From contig JBBDJB010000039.1 of assembly GCA_040880125.1 (NCBI GenBank), forward strand, positions 1-64,000: a stretch of 64,000 nucleotides of DNA, in the 5' to 3' direction. The translations under genes were made by a program, and so were the position numbers. Shown here piece by piece: positions 7,358 through 15,568 of the stretch; position 1 is the stretch's first letter, and each line of letters starts with the position of its first letter. This stretch comes from JBBDJB01 sp040880125 (GTDB lineage: Bacteria; Planctomycetota; Planctomycetia; Pirellulales; JBBDJB01). The notes beneath the pieces are model-generated. The model had not been told where the DNA came from. It saw nothing but the letters and a program-made list of their open reading frames with translations, and made no database searches.

Positions 7358-8152
7358 ATGGATAGCGGATTTCCGGTGACGCTCGTTTCTATGGCATGTG
7401 CCGTGGTGGCGCTGGTGGTTTGGGCGGTTTTGTTCCTTACCTACTGGGGGACGACGCTTTGGGAGAAGCTGTTTCCTATTCCCTCGCGGTCATCTGTCGC
7501 CAGGTTGCTCAAAGAGTTGAACGAAGATCCTTTTCTCATGACAAGCACGTTAGACTTCGACTCATTCGTCGATCATCCGCGGTACGGCAAGCGTCCGCAA
7601 GTTACTGGTATGAACCCGAAGACGGACTTTCGCGAGGTCTATCTCCATCGGCATTCGCGTGGAAGCCGCGTTGCCAACACGGCGATCCCGGCTGACTTCG
7701 ATCGGCAAACGCCGGCTACGGTTGCGGTGACTCACTACTTCGACGCGATTCGCAGGTGCGTGGACTGCCAGCGGCAGTTCATTTTCTTCGCCGAAGAACA
7801 GAAGTACTGGTACGAAGAGTTGGGCTTTAACCTCCACGCCGATTGCACCCGCTGCGTGCCTTGCCGGCGGCGCAAGCGGTCGGTGGAACGGCTCCGGCGG
7901 CAGTACGAGCGGCTGTTCCACGTCCAGGACCGGTCGATCGACCAGGACCTGGAGATGGCCGACATCTGCCTGACGCTCGTCGAGCGAGGGGCGTTCCATC
8001 GGCGGCAGACCGAGCACGTCCGCATGTTGTTGAATCGCGCGGCCGCCCGGGGCGAGGCAGCGTATGACTCGCGGCGACAGGAACTGCTGACCCGCGTCCG
8101 CCGCATGGAGGCCGGGGAGAGCGGGCCAGACCAGCCTTCCGAGAAGGTCTGA
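7358..8152 (+). CDS. membrane-anchored zinc-ribbon protein, function unknown
   Basis: A 264 aa protein. Residues 8-30 form one hydrophobic segment (VSMACAVVALVVWAVLFLTYW), so it is probably anchored in the inner membrane with the rest in the cytoplasm. Around residues 131-168 there is a CxxC...CxxC pattern (CVDCQRQF, then a long gap with FFAEEQKYWYEELGF, then CTRCVPCRRRKR). This matches the probable zinc-ribbon domain (zf-trcl type) found in many planctomycete and cyanobacterial proteins of unknown role. The C-terminal 90 residues are charged and likely helical. It belongs to the accessory patch that separates prs from rplY. I do not recognise a function. Confidence 0.7.
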   Translation: MDSGFPVTLVSMACAVVALVVWAVLFLTYWGTTLWEKLFPIPSRSSVARLLKELNEDPFLMTSTLDFDSFVDHPRYGKRPQVTGMNPKTDFREVYLHRHSRGSRVANTAIPADFDRQTPATVAVTHYFDAIRRCVDCQRQFIFFAEEQKYWYEELGFNLHADCTRCVPCRRRKRSVERLRRQYERLFHVQDRSIDQDLEMADICLTLVERGAFHRRQTEHVRMLLNRAAARGEAAYDSRRQELLTRVRRMEAGESGPDQPSEKV

Positions 8153-8155
8153 AAC

Positions 8156-8177
8156 GCACAGACAGGAATGTCTGTGC
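8156..8177. repeat. GCACAGACA palindrome, copy 5
   Basis: Perfect copy with GGAA spacer, directly after the stop codon of the zinc-ribbon gene; flanked by CCACC as in several other copies. Confidence 0.85.
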
Positions 8178-8432
8178 CACCTTGCGAAATCGGCGGCTTT
8201 CCCCAGCTTCTCTCAGCCCGGCCTAACTTTTCCCGCCGCCTGGGCTTGAATTCCCCGGCCGATCAGGGAAAATGACTGGTTTCCAATCGAGACCCGCAGC
8301 CATCCTGGTCGGCCTGCCTGCGCGCCTTCGGGCGAAGCAAGCAGCATGCCGTCCGGTGGCGGCGATCGAGGCATAACAAGTAGTCGGCCCGAGCGTTCGG
8401 GCGTACACAGTCCACCAGGAAGTTTGAAGATC

Positions 8433-9056
8433 ATGGCCGAGCAGTTTACGGTCGAGCGGCGAGAAGGCCGCGGAAAACACCATTCCAAGCAGATGCGGGC
8501 CGCCGGCAAACTGCCCGCGGTGCTTTACGGGCACGGCGAAGATTCGGTCAGCCTTACGTTGTCCGCCGACCAAGTGGCCGCTGCCATGCGGCACGGCAGC
8601 AAGCTAATCGAACTGACCGGCGCCTTGACCGAGAGCGCCCTGATCCACCAGCTCCAGTGGGATCCCTACGGCGTCGACGTGCTGCACATGGACCTGATGC
8701 GGGTGCGCGCCGGCGAGCGGATCTCGGTCGAGGTGGCCGTCGTGCTGCGTGGCGAGTCGCCCGGCGCGAAGGAGGGTGGCGTCATCGACCAGGTGCTGCA
8801 CGAAGTGGAGATCGAAACTGACGTGGCGTCGATTCCCGAGCGGTTGCACATCAACATCAACGAGCTGCAATTGGAAGAGTCGCTCACCGCCGCGGAAATC
8901 GAGGACCTGCCCGAGGGCGCGAAGCTGCTGACCGACGCTGAGCAAGTGGTCGTGCAGTGCAACCGCCCGCAGGAGGAGGCCGAGGAAGAGGCGGCCGAGG
9001 GCGCTGCCGAGCCGGAACTGATCGGCGGACGCGAGGAAGAGAAAGAAGGCGAGTAG
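8433..9056 (+). CDS. rplY: 50S ribosomal protein L25 (CTC form)
   Basis: Binds 5S rRNA in the large ribosomal subunit. The 207 aa length shows the long TL5/CTC form: an N-terminal L25 domain (residues 1-92, with KLPAVLYGHGEDS) and a C-terminal beta domain (about 95-185, with VEVAVVLRGESPGAKEGG), followed by a very acidic tail rich in Glu. The start at 8433 is chosen because MAEQFTVERREGRGK is the usual family start; an in-frame ATG lies upstream at 8346 but that extension is not conserved. It is followed by pth, the classical order. The separation from prs by accessory genes is unusual. Confidence 0.92.
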   Translation: MAEQFTVERREGRGKHHSKQMRAAGKLPAVLYGHGEDSVSLTLSADQVAAAMRHGSKLIELTGALTESALIHQLQWDPYGVDVLHMDLMRVRAGERISVEVAVVLRGESPGAKEGGVIDQVLHEVEIETDVASIPERLHININELQLEESLTAAEIEDLPEGAKLLTDAEQVVVQCNRPQEEAEEEAAEGAAEPELIGGREEEKEGE

Positions 9057-9088
9057 CGGCGCGCTTTGGGTGTCGTGGTTTTGTTGTA

Positions 9089-9110
9089 GCTGAGTTTGCA
9101 AAGATTCAGC
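9089..9110. repeat. GCTGAATTC palindrome, copy 2 (variant)
   Basis: Variant arms GCTGAGTTT and AGATTCAGC. A second copy begins 10 bases further on, so rplY and pth are separated by a pair of these elements. Confidence 0.65.
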
Positions 9111-9119
9111 CGGAGGCTT

Positions 9120-9141
9120 GCTGAATTCTTGCGAATTCAGC
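9120..9141. repeat. GCTGAATTC palindrome, copy 3
   Basis: Perfect arms GCTGAATTC and GAATTCAGC around TTGC, identical to the copy at 5298-5319. A further half-unit (GATTCAGCTACCAG) follows at about 9153. Confidence 0.75.
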
Positions 9142-9177
9142 GATGGGAACGAGGATTCAGCTACCAGAAGTGGAACG

Positions 9178-9789
9178 ATGCGGCTGATCGAGCGGCTGTT
9201 TGGCCGCGCGCGGAGAACGGCGGCCGGCAGCATGAAACTTGTGGTGGGGCTGGGAAATCCGGGACGGAAGTATCAAGCAACGCGGCACAACGTCGGTTTC
9301 GAGGTCCTGGACGAGATCGCCCGCAAGCACGGCGCGGCACAGCGGAAGTCAAAGTTCGACGGTGAAATGACGGAGGTGGTGCTCGGCGGGGAGCGGACCA
9401 TCCTGTTGTGGCCGTTTACGTATATGAATCGGAGCGGGCAGAGCGTCGGTCGGGCCCGTGACTTTTACAAGCTGGAAAACTCCGACGTGCTGGTCGTGTG
9501 CGACGACATCAACCTGCCGCTGGCGAAGTTGAGGTTTCGCGCCCACGGGTCGGCCGGCGGACAGAAGGGATTGGCGGACATCCTGCGGCGGCTGGGGACT
9601 CAAGAAGTGCCGCGGCTGCGGGTAGGAATTGGCCCCGTTCCGGAGGGCTGGGACGCGGCCGAGTTCGTGCTCGGCAAGTTCGGGCGCGACGATGCGGCCG
9701 ACATCGAGCAGGCGGTGTGGCGCGCGGCCGACGCGGTGAGCGATTGGATCGGCCAGGGCGTCGAGTATTGCATGAACCAGTACAATTGA
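9178..9789 (+). CDS. pth: peptidyl-tRNA hydrolase
   Basis: Releases tRNA from peptidyl-tRNA that drops off the ribosome. Family landmarks: KLVVGLGNPGRKYQATRHN with the catalytic His of the TRHN motif, the FTYMNRSGQSV loop with the conserved Asn, the Asp in DDINLPL, and GSAGGQKGL. The strongly conserved part begins at the ATG at 9232, giving 185 aa, the usual length; the start used here adds 18 Arg-rich residues and either could be right. Genes rplY, pth and rpsF follow one another on the plus strand and probably share transcripts. Confidence in the function is high and in the exact start moderate. Confidence 0.93.
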   Translation: MRLIERLFGRARRTAAGSMKLVVGLGNPGRKYQATRHNVGFEVLDEIARKHGAAQRKSKFDGEMTEVVLGGERTILLWPFTYMNRSGQSVGRARDFYKLENSDVLVVCDDINLPLAKLRFRAHGSAGGQKGLADILRRLGTQEVPRLRVGIGPVPEGWDAAEFVLGKFGRDDAADIEQAVWRAADAVSDWIGQGVEYCMNQYN

Positions 9790-9877
9790 GTTTCGCGGCC
9801 TGCCCTGCGAGCGAACCCCAGGGCATCATCGAACAACGAGTAACAAACAACGAGTAACCTGGACGAGGAGTTACGCT

Positions 9878-10315
9878 TTGGCTGAAAACGTTTACGAGGG
9901 CATGTTTATCTTCGACTCGAACCGCTACGCGCGGGATGGAGCCGGGGTGGCCAGTGAGATCGAGGGGATGATCCAAGGCATCGGCGGCGAGATCCTCGTT
10001 AGCCGGCTGTGGGACGAGCGGCGGCTGGCCTATCCGATCGAAGGGCAGCGGAAGGGAGCCTATTGGCTGACGTACTTCCGCGTGGACAGCGGCGAGATCG
10101 GTAAACTCAATCGCCAATGCCAGATCAATGAGTCCATTCTGCGGCATCTGGTGCTGAAGGTCGATTCGCGGATCGTCGATGCGGTGGTCAGCCACGCCCA
10201 GAACAGCAGCCAGGAAAAGCCCGCCGAGGAAACGCCGCGGGCAGCAGGCCGACAGCCCGTTGGCGCGGGGGTGGGGCGGGAAGCGAGCGGCGAGAAGCAG
10301 GAGTCGGAGGAGTAG
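9878..10315 (+). CDS. rpsF: 30S ribosomal protein S6
   Basis: Small-subunit protein that packs against S18 on the platform. The first 95 residues give the S6 fold: YEGMFIFDSNRYAR at the start, RLAYPIEGQRKGAYWLTYF near 48, and ILRHLVLKVDSR near 88. The start codon is TTG at 9878, preceded by GGACGAGGAG at good spacing. The C-terminus carries about 45 extra low-complexity residues (Gln, Glu, Pro rich), longer than the usual tail. It is followed by ssb and rplI, the standard cluster, but the usual rpsR between ssb and rplI is missing here. Confidence 0.93.
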   Translation: MAENVYEGMFIFDSNRYARDGAGVASEIEGMIQGIGGEILVSRLWDERRLAYPIEGQRKGAYWLTYFRVDSGEIGKLNRQCQINESILRHLVLKVDSRIVDAVVSHAQNSSQEKPAEETPRAAGRQPVGAGVGREASGEKQESEE

Positions 10316-10462
10316 CAGGCCGGCTCCAGTGGCCCGGTGTGGCCGCCGCGCGCTTGGGTGCCGGCATTTTGTTGCCCGGCCGGCGCGATTGTGCTAGCCT
10401 GGGGGCACTGCGGTACATTTGTTCATATACCAGTTCCGGGAGCTTTCCCGCGGAGTGAGGCG

Positions 10463-10966
10463 ATGGCCAGTTTCAATCGGGTGATTTTGATAGGCAACCT
10501 GACACGGGACCCCGAGCTGCGGTACATCCCCAGCGGCACGGCCGTCTCGGAGATCGGCCTGGCGGTCAACGACCGGGTGAAGCGCGACGGGCAGTGGATC
10601 GAGGAGACGACCTTTGTGGACGTCACGCTCTGGGCCCGCACGGCCGAGGTCGCCAACGAATATCTGACCAAGGGCTCGAGCGTGCTGATCGAAGGTCGGC
10701 TGAAGCTCGACTCCTGGGAGAATAACGAGGGCCAGAAGCGGTCCAAGCTGAAGGTGATCGGCGAGCGGATGCAGATGCTCGGCGGCCGGTCCGGCAGTGG
10801 CGGCGGCGGAGGAGGAGGCGGAGGTGGCCGAAGCAAAAGCGACAACGACTTCGACGACGCGTCCTCCTCTTCCTCGCAGTACAGCCAGGCTAGCGGCGGC
10901 GGCGGGGGTGGAGGCGGTGGCGGTGGCGGAGGCGGTGGGGCACCCGACGACGACATCCCGTTTTAG
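10463..10966 (+). CDS. ssb: single-stranded DNA-binding protein
   Basis: Coats single-stranded DNA during replication and repair and recruits partners through its C-terminal tip. The OB fold occupies residues 1-110 (FNRVILIGNLTRDPELRYI, then TFVDVTLWARTAEV and LIEGRLKLDSW). Residues about 112-160 are two long polyglycine runs around a short acidic/Ser patch, and the protein ends in DDDIPF, the standard partner-binding tip. Length 167 aa. The start at 10463 (MASFNRVIL) follows GGAGTGAGG. The polyglycine stretches are built on GGC/GGA/GGT codon repeats and may vary in length between strains. It lies between rpsF and rplI. Confidence 0.95.
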   Translation: MASFNRVILIGNLTRDPELRYIPSGTAVSEIGLAVNDRVKRDGQWIEETTFVDVTLWARTAEVANEYLTKGSSVLIEGRLKLDSWENNEGQKRSKLKVIGERMQMLGGRSGSGGGGGGGGGGRSKSDNDFDDASSSSSQYSQASGGGGGGGGGGGGGGGAPDDDIPF

Positions 10967-10978
10967 GCCTTCAGTCGG

Positions 10979-11032
10979 GTCCGCGGTGCGGACCACCCCC
11001 CATTCCTAGGGCCCGCACAGCGGACCCTACAA
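10979..11032. repeat. GTCCGC/GCGGAC unit with CACAGCGGACCCTAC
   Basis: A short fold-back GTCCGC-GGT-GCGGAC is followed by CCCGCACAGCGGACCCTAC. The latter string also occurs at 121-140 and 43138-43153. It fills most of the ssb-rplI gap, where rpsR would be expected in many bacteria. Confidence 0.6.
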
Positions 11033-11105
11033 ACGTACAGTCAAAACCTCTGTGCCTCCTGAGAATTGACACAACACGTTTTCAACTACGACGTAAAGCA
11101 AAATC

Positions 11106-11648
11106 ATGCCAAACATCAAGCGTAAGCGAAGCGGCGGAACCCGCATCAAGCGTCTGCCCCGGGGACCGCACGGGGGAGTCGAACTTCTGCTGATCCATTC
11201 GGTGGAGAATCTGGGAAAACAGGGGGACGTCGTCGAGGTTCGCCCCGGCTACGCCCACAACTTTCTCATCCCGCAAGGGCTGGCCACGGTGGCCACTGAC
11301 CATCACAAGCGGATGGTGGAGAAGCACCGCTCGCGGCTGCAGGAGATCGAAAACGTCCGGCTGGCCAAGTTTCGCAGCCTGGCCGATGCATTGGCCAAGC
11401 AAAGCATTACGATCGAGGCCAACGCCACCGACGAAGGGCATCTCTATGGCTCGGTCGGCGCTGCGGAGATCGTGGCGGCGCTGAAGCGGAACGACTTTAC
11501 GGTCAGTCTCGACCAGATCCGGCTGGAAGGCCCGCTGAAGGAGCTAGGGCTTTACACCGTCCGGGTGCGCGTCGCCCATGAGGTGGATGCGGAGCTGAAG
11601 GTGTGGGTCGTACCGATGGTCGGTGCAGACGACCAGCCTGGAAGCTAG
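11106..11648 (+). CDS. rplI: 50S ribosomal protein L9
   Basis: Large-subunit protein with two globular domains on a long helix, which helps keep reading-frame fidelity. The L9 N-domain signature VELLLIHSVENLGKQGDVVE and GYAHNFLIPQGLA are present, followed by the long helix (about residues 65-100) and a C-domain with ATDEGHLYGSVGAAEIV. Length 180 aa; about 25 basic residues precede the N-domain, unusual compared with the canonical start at the first beta strand. An ATG starts this extension and no better internal start is seen. It lies between ssb and dnaB. Confidence 0.93.
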   Translation: MPNIKRKRSGGTRIKRLPRGPHGGVELLLIHSVENLGKQGDVVEVRPGYAHNFLIPQGLATVATDHHKRMVEKHRSRLQEIENVRLAKFRSLADALAKQSITIEANATDEGHLYGSVGAAEIVAALKRNDFTVSLDQIRLEGPLKELGLYTVRVRVAHEVDAELKVWVVPMVGADDQPGS

Positions 11649-11691
11649 CGGCTGTTGATTTTCTCAAGGCTGCTAAGCCGCGGCTCTTGTA

Positions 11692-11713
11692 GCTGAATCT
11701 GTGAAAATTCAGC
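11692..11713. repeat. GCTGAATTC palindrome, copy 4 (variant)
   Basis: Arms GCTGAATCT and AAATTCAGC; two copies of this family lie in tandem in the gap between rplI and dnaB. Confidence 0.65.
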
Positions 11714-11728
11714 CGCGCCGTCTTCGTA

Positions 11729-11750
11729 GCTGAATTTGTAAAGATTCAGC
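11729..11750. repeat. GCTGAATTC palindrome, copy 5 (variant)
   Basis: Arms GCTGAATTT and AGATTCAGC, 15 bases after the previous copy in the rplI-dnaB gap. Confidence 0.65.
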
Positions 11751-11843
11751 CTTGCCGAGTCTGGCTGCTTGCAATGACGCGCCAGATGCGGATACTGCTA
11801 CGCTCGCTCGGCGAGCCGCCGCGCGCAACGAGGAAGGAATCTC

Positions 11844-13250
11844 ATGGCAACTCAGCGTTTTTCCACCGACGCGATCGACCGACAACCGCCGCGCAGTCTG
11901 GAAGCGGAGCGCGCGGTGCTGGGCAGCATCTTTCTTTTGCCCGAGGTCTGCGACGACGTGGCCCTGATGCTGCGGCCGGAGCAGTTCTACGACGAGGCCA
12001 ATCAGCAGATCTACACGCACATGCTGGCCCTGCACGATCAGGGCCGTAAAGTCGATCACATGCTGCTGATCGAGCGGCTCAAGGCGGCCGGACAGTACGA
12101 GCAAGTCGGCGGCGCAGCCTACATCGCGGAGCTTGCCCAGGCGGTACCGACTGCCGCGCACGCGCAATACTATGCCGAGATTGTCCGCGACAAAGCGATC
12201 GTCCGCTCGCTGATCCATGCCGGCACGGATATCCTGCGAGACGCCTACGATCCAGCGGCCGAAGCCCGGCAGATGCTCAGCCGCGCCGAGGAGCGGGTGT
12301 TCGCCATTCTGGAGAAGAAGGACTCGGGGCACATTAGCAGCATCAGCGACGTGCTCCAGCAGAGCATGACGCGGCTGGACGCCCGGCTCAAAAATGAGCA
12401 TGCCGTCGGCGGGCTGGAAACCGGCTTCACCGACTACGACGACCTGACCGGCGGGCTGCACGACTCGGAGCTGGTGATTCTGGCCGCGCGGCCCTCGATG
12501 GGCAAAACGGCCCTGGCGATGAACATCGCCGAGCACGCCAGCATCGAGGCGGGCGTCACCACGCTGTTCATCAGCCTGGAAATGTCGTCGATCGAACTGG
12601 GCGACCGGTTGCTGTGCAGCGTCGCCCGGGTGAACGGCAGCCAGCTCCGCAATGGGCGGATCACGCAGGAGGACCGCCACAAGCTGGTGGAGAAAACGGC
12701 CGAGATCAGCCAGGCGCCGCTTTACATTGACGACTCGCCGAGCCGTACGATGACGGAGATCGCGGCCAACGCCCGGCGGCTGAAACGCAAGGCGAACCTC
12801 GGGCTGGTGGTGATCGACTACCTGCAGCTCATCGAGCCGGACAACACCCACGACCCGCGGCAGGAGCAGGTGGCCAAGATCGCCCGGCGGCTGAAAGGGC
12901 TGGCCCGAGAACTGGGCGTGCCCGTGCTGTGCCTGGCGCAGCTAAATCGCCAGTCGGAAGTCACCAAGGACAACCGCCCCCGGCTGAGCCATCTGCGCGA
13001 AAGCGGGGCCATCGAGCAGGACGCCGACGTGGTGATGTTCATTCACCGCGAGGAGTACTACTGCAACAGCGAGGAGGACCGTGAACGGGTTCGCGGCCAT
13101 GCGGAAATCATCATCTCCAAGCAGCGCAACGGCCCGACGGGCGAGGTGCAGCTCACGTGGCTGCACGAGTACACGCGCTTCGAGAACGCCGCGGCCCAGC
13201 CGTACGAACAGTTCGAGGCATACGGGGCGGGCGCGATCGGGGAGTTTTGA
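11844..13250 (+). CDS. dnaB: replicative DNA helicase
   Basis: Hexameric helicase that unwinds the template at the replication fork. The N-terminal domain (residues about 12-115, PPRSLEAERAVLGSIFL) and linker are followed by a RecA-like motor domain: Walker A in ARPSMGKTAL near 215, the LEMSSIELGDRL segment near 248, Walker B VVIDYLQLIEP near 325, AQLNRQSE near 367, and the arginine-finger region SKQRNGPTGE near 432. No intein interrupts it, and the length (468 aa) is normal. It closes the rpsF-ssb-rplI-dnaB cluster. The ATG at 11844 follows AACGAGGAAGG. Confidence 0.96.
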   Translation: MATQRFSTDAIDRQPPRSLEAERAVLGSIFLLPEVCDDVALMLRPEQFYDEANQQIYTHMLALHDQGRKVDHMLLIERLKAAGQYEQVGGAAYIAELAQAVPTAAHAQYYAEIVRDKAIVRSLIHAGTDILRDAYDPAAEARQMLSRAEERVFAILEKKDSGHISSISDVLQQSMTRLDARLKNEHAVGGLETGFTDYDDLTGGLHDSELVILAARPSMGKTALAMNIAEHASIEAGVTTLFISLEMSSIELGDRLLCSVARVNGSQLRNGRITQEDRHKLVEKTAEISQAPLYIDDSPSRTMTEIAANARRLKRKANLGLVVIDYLQLIEPDNTHDPRQEQVAKIARRLKGLARELGVPVLCLAQLNRQSEVTKDNRPRLSHLRESGAIEQDADVVMFIHREEYYCNSEEDRERVRGHAEIIISKQRNGPTGEVQLTWLHEYTRFENAAAQPYEQFEAYGAGAIGEF

Positions 13251-13280
13251 GGCAGGCGCCTCTGGCATTCCTTGCGGGCG

Positions 13281-13463
13281 CTATGCTTTGACATCCTCCG
13301 GCTTTCCCAGCCTGTAGCTGGTGCTTCGGCCGCCACCGGGGTTCTGCACCAAGATGCCGCGTTCGATGGTCCAACGACATTTTTCGCCGCACACCTTGCG
13401 GAGATTATAGCGTATATTCGCCGCACGCGGAGGCCATTGCCCGCGGATTGTGCGGCGAATGCA
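13281..13463 (-). pseudogene. possible remnant of a winged-helix regulator
   Basis: The minus-strand frame ends with RWTIERGILVQNPGGGRST followed by SYRLG, which resembles the wing of a winged helix domain (pattern 'ergil...GggRst.Yrl') seen at the C-terminus of various transcription regulators. The sequence upstream in this frame shows no family resemblance and has no ribosome site, so if real it is a decayed fragment. It occupies the dnaB-ndk gap and is convergent with dnaB. The resemblance is short and could be chance. Confidence 0.2.
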
Positions 13464-13539
13464 GGTTCCTTCGCCCGGGCGATGGTGCTCAGCCCCGGTT
13501 AGCCCATTCGCGAGCGCGGAACAGGCAGGGCGGTACTTG

Positions 13540-14001
13540 CTACCCCTCGTCCTGGGCACGCAGCCAGGGCGTGAGCGTGGGCTCGTAGCTGCAGAATTCG
13601 TCGGGGCGGAAGTAGAGATCGATCTCCCGCCGGGCGGCATCGGGGCCGTCGGAGGCGTGCACCAGATTCATCTGCCGGCTGGAGCTGTAGTCGCCGCGGA
13701 TGGTGCCGGCCTCGGCCTTCAGTCCACTGGTGGCCCCGAGCATCTCCCGCACGACGCGGATCGCCTCGAGCCCCTCGATGACCGCCGCCACGACCGGGGC
13801 GCCGGTGACGAACTTCTCCAGCGACGGGTAAAACGGCTTGTCCACGTGCTCGGCGTAGTGCTGCTTGGACAGCTCCGGCGTTACCTGCATCAATTTCAGG
13901 GCCACGATGTTCAGCCCCTTGTCCTCGAAGCGGGTGAGGATGCGGCCGACGAGCCGTCGCTCGACGCAGTCGGGCTTCAGAAGTACCAGCGTTCGCTCCA
14001 T
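13540..14001 (-). CDS. ndk: nucleoside diphosphate kinase
   Basis: Equilibrates nucleoside di- and triphosphates through a phospho-histidine. The start at 14001 (MERTLVLLKPDCVERRLVGR) is the standard family start; the frame stays open upstream but that part is not conserved. The length is 153 aa. The conserved TIRGDYSSSRQMNLVHASD region contains the active-site His in VHASD, and KPFYPSLEKF, GAPVVAAVIEG and REMLGAT are also present. One oddity: the usual 'NxxHgSD' has become VHASDGPD, which keeps the histidine. It is a single gene between dnaB and the methionine genes. Confidence 0.93.
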   Translation of the reverse strand: MERTLVLLKPDCVERRLVGRILTRFEDKGLNIVALKLMQVTPELSKQHYAEHVDKPFYPSLEKFVTGAPVVAAVIEGLEAIRVVREMLGATSGLKAEAGTIRGDYSSSRQMNLVHASDGPDAARREIDLYFRPDEFCSYEPTLTPWLRAQDEG

Positions 14002-14352
14002 GGTGGGCAGCCTCTCTGACTCTTTGACAGGTGCGGTAAAGGGCCGGATTGTAGGGAAATCGCGGCGAGGGCTCAAGTCGCGCAGGGCACGGGCGCTGAC
14101 TATCGGGCTTCCGCGCCGGTTGCTTGCCTGGGGCATCGCGGCGGGTTAGAATAGTGCCCACCTACGGGATTTGTGGCCGCTTGCAGCCGTACCTGCTAAA
14201 GTGCCGTCGCCCTTCACGCCGTGCTCTGTACCAGCGCGGGCGAACACTTCGACCAAGTATTGCCGCGACCACAATCCAACGGGTCCGCGGCTTCTTTGTT
14301 GGCCGGCCGCCGCCCGTGCAGTCGACCACACCGGTCCAAGTGAGCGCCCGAG
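14002..14352. other. divergent intergenic region, ndk and methionine genes
   Basis: About 350 bases between two divergently transcribed genes. It should hold promoters for both. I see no repeat copy, RNA gene or convincing riboswitch: there is no obvious SAM-riboswitch-like structure upstream of the PLP enzyme pair, although this is hard to judge by eye. Confidence 0.4.
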
Positions 14353-15555
14353 ATGACCAGTATCGAAAAGCAGACGCCGCCGCAAGGGATGTCCACACTC
14401 GCCACGCACGCCGGCGAGCAGCGCCAGAAGTTCGGCGACGCCATTACCGACCCCATCTTCTGTGCCTCGACGTACACGTTCACTGATACCGCGTCGGTGA
14501 TCGACTTCGTCACCAAGAAGCTCCCGCGCGAGGAGTACGGCCGGTACGGCAACCCCGGCGAGCGGGTGTGCGAGCGAAAGCTGGCGGCTCTGGAAGGCGG
14601 TCAGGAGGCGCTGCTGTTCGCCAGCGGCATGGCCGCCATCGTCGGGCTGCTGATGGCCAAGCTCAGCGCGGGCGATGAGATGATCTTCTTCGACGAATGC
14701 TACCACCGCAGCCGCGAGTTCTGCGCGAAGCACCTCTCGCGGTTCGGTGTCGTGACGCGGCAGGTCCCAGCTTGCGATTACGACGCGGTGAAAGCCGCCA
14801 TCACGCCGCGGACGCGGATGCTGGTGAGCGAGTCTCCCACCAATCCGCACCTGAGCATTGTCGATCTGGAGCGGTTCGCGGAGTTGGGTCAGCGCCACGG
14901 GGTGGAGACGCTCATCGACGCCACGCTGGCCACGCCCTGCAACGTACAGCCGCTGGCCTACGGTATCGACTACGTGCTGCACTCGGCCACCAAGTACCTG
15001 GCCGGCCACAACGACCTGTTGGCGGGCGTGATCGTCGGTACGAGCGAGAAGCTCGAGCCGGTCCGCAAGCTGCGCGGCATCATGGGCGCGATCAATTCGC
15101 CGCACAACGAGTTCTTGCTACTGCGAGGCCTGAAGACGATCGAGCTGCGCATCGCCCGGCACAACGAGAACGGTCAGCGGGTGGCGGAGTTTCTAGAAGG
15201 CCATTCGCGCGTGGAGAAGGTGTACTACCCCGGGCTCACCTCGCATCCGTATCACGAGCTGGCGCGGCGGACGATGACGGGCTTTGGCGGGCTGGTGACG
15301 TTTCTGGTGAAGGACGCCGACTGGCGGGCGACGGCCGACGTGGTCGACGCGGTGACCATCCCGCGGATCGGGCCCAGTCTGGGCGGAGTCGAGTCGCTGA
15401 TCGAGCAGCCACTGGTAATGAGCTACTACGAGTGCACGCCAGAGGAGCGGAAGCGGTTCGGCATCCCCGACAATATGATCCGGCTCTCCTGCGGGATCGA
15501 AAACGCCGAGGATTTGATTGCCGACCTGGATCAGGCGTTGTGCCAAGCCGGTTAG
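14353..15555 (+). CDS. cystathionine gamma-synthase/lyase family PLP enzyme (first paralogue)
   Basis: Fold type I PLP enzyme of the Cys/Met metabolism family, 400 aa. The pattern is complete: YGRYGNPGERVCERKLAALE near residue 57, FASGMAAIVG near 85, the Asp of IDATLATPC near 180, and the Schiff-base lysine in HSATKYLAGHND near 212. Such enzymes carry out gamma-replacement or elimination on homoserine esters or cystathionine, so this may be cystathionine gamma-synthase or an O-acetylhomoserine-dependent enzyme. Sequence alone does not tell which. A second member starts 13 nt after its stop, so the two are almost certainly cotranscribed. They are diverged paralogues, not a recent duplication. 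Confidence 0.85.
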   Translation: MTSIEKQTPPQGMSTLATHAGEQRQKFGDAITDPIFCASTYTFTDTASVIDFVTKKLPREEYGRYGNPGERVCERKLAALEGGQEALLFASGMAAIVGLLMAKLSAGDEMIFFDECYHRSREFCAKHLSRFGVVTRQVPACDYDAVKAAITPRTRMLVSESPTNPHLSIVDLERFAELGQRHGVETLIDATLATPCNVQPLAYGIDYVLHSATKYLAGHNDLLAGVIVGTSEKLEPVRKLRGIMGAINSPHNEFLLLRGLKTIELRIARHNENGQRVAEFLEGHSRVEKVYYPGLTSHPYHELARRTMTGFGGLVTFLVKDADWRATADVVDAVTIPRIGPSLGGVESLIEQPLVMSYYECTPEERKRFGIPDNMIRLSCGIENAEDLIADLDQALCQAG

Positions 15556-15568
15556 AGTGAGTACTTGC

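Noticed and set aside
8156..8177. Possible CRISPR-like array from repeated GCACAGACA units
   Set aside because: Copies are kilobases apart, palindromic, and without regularly spaced unique spacers; no cas gene is present.
13865..14149. Frame opposite ndk extending into the intergenic region
   Set aside because: It is antisense to the kinase and lacks any conserved features.
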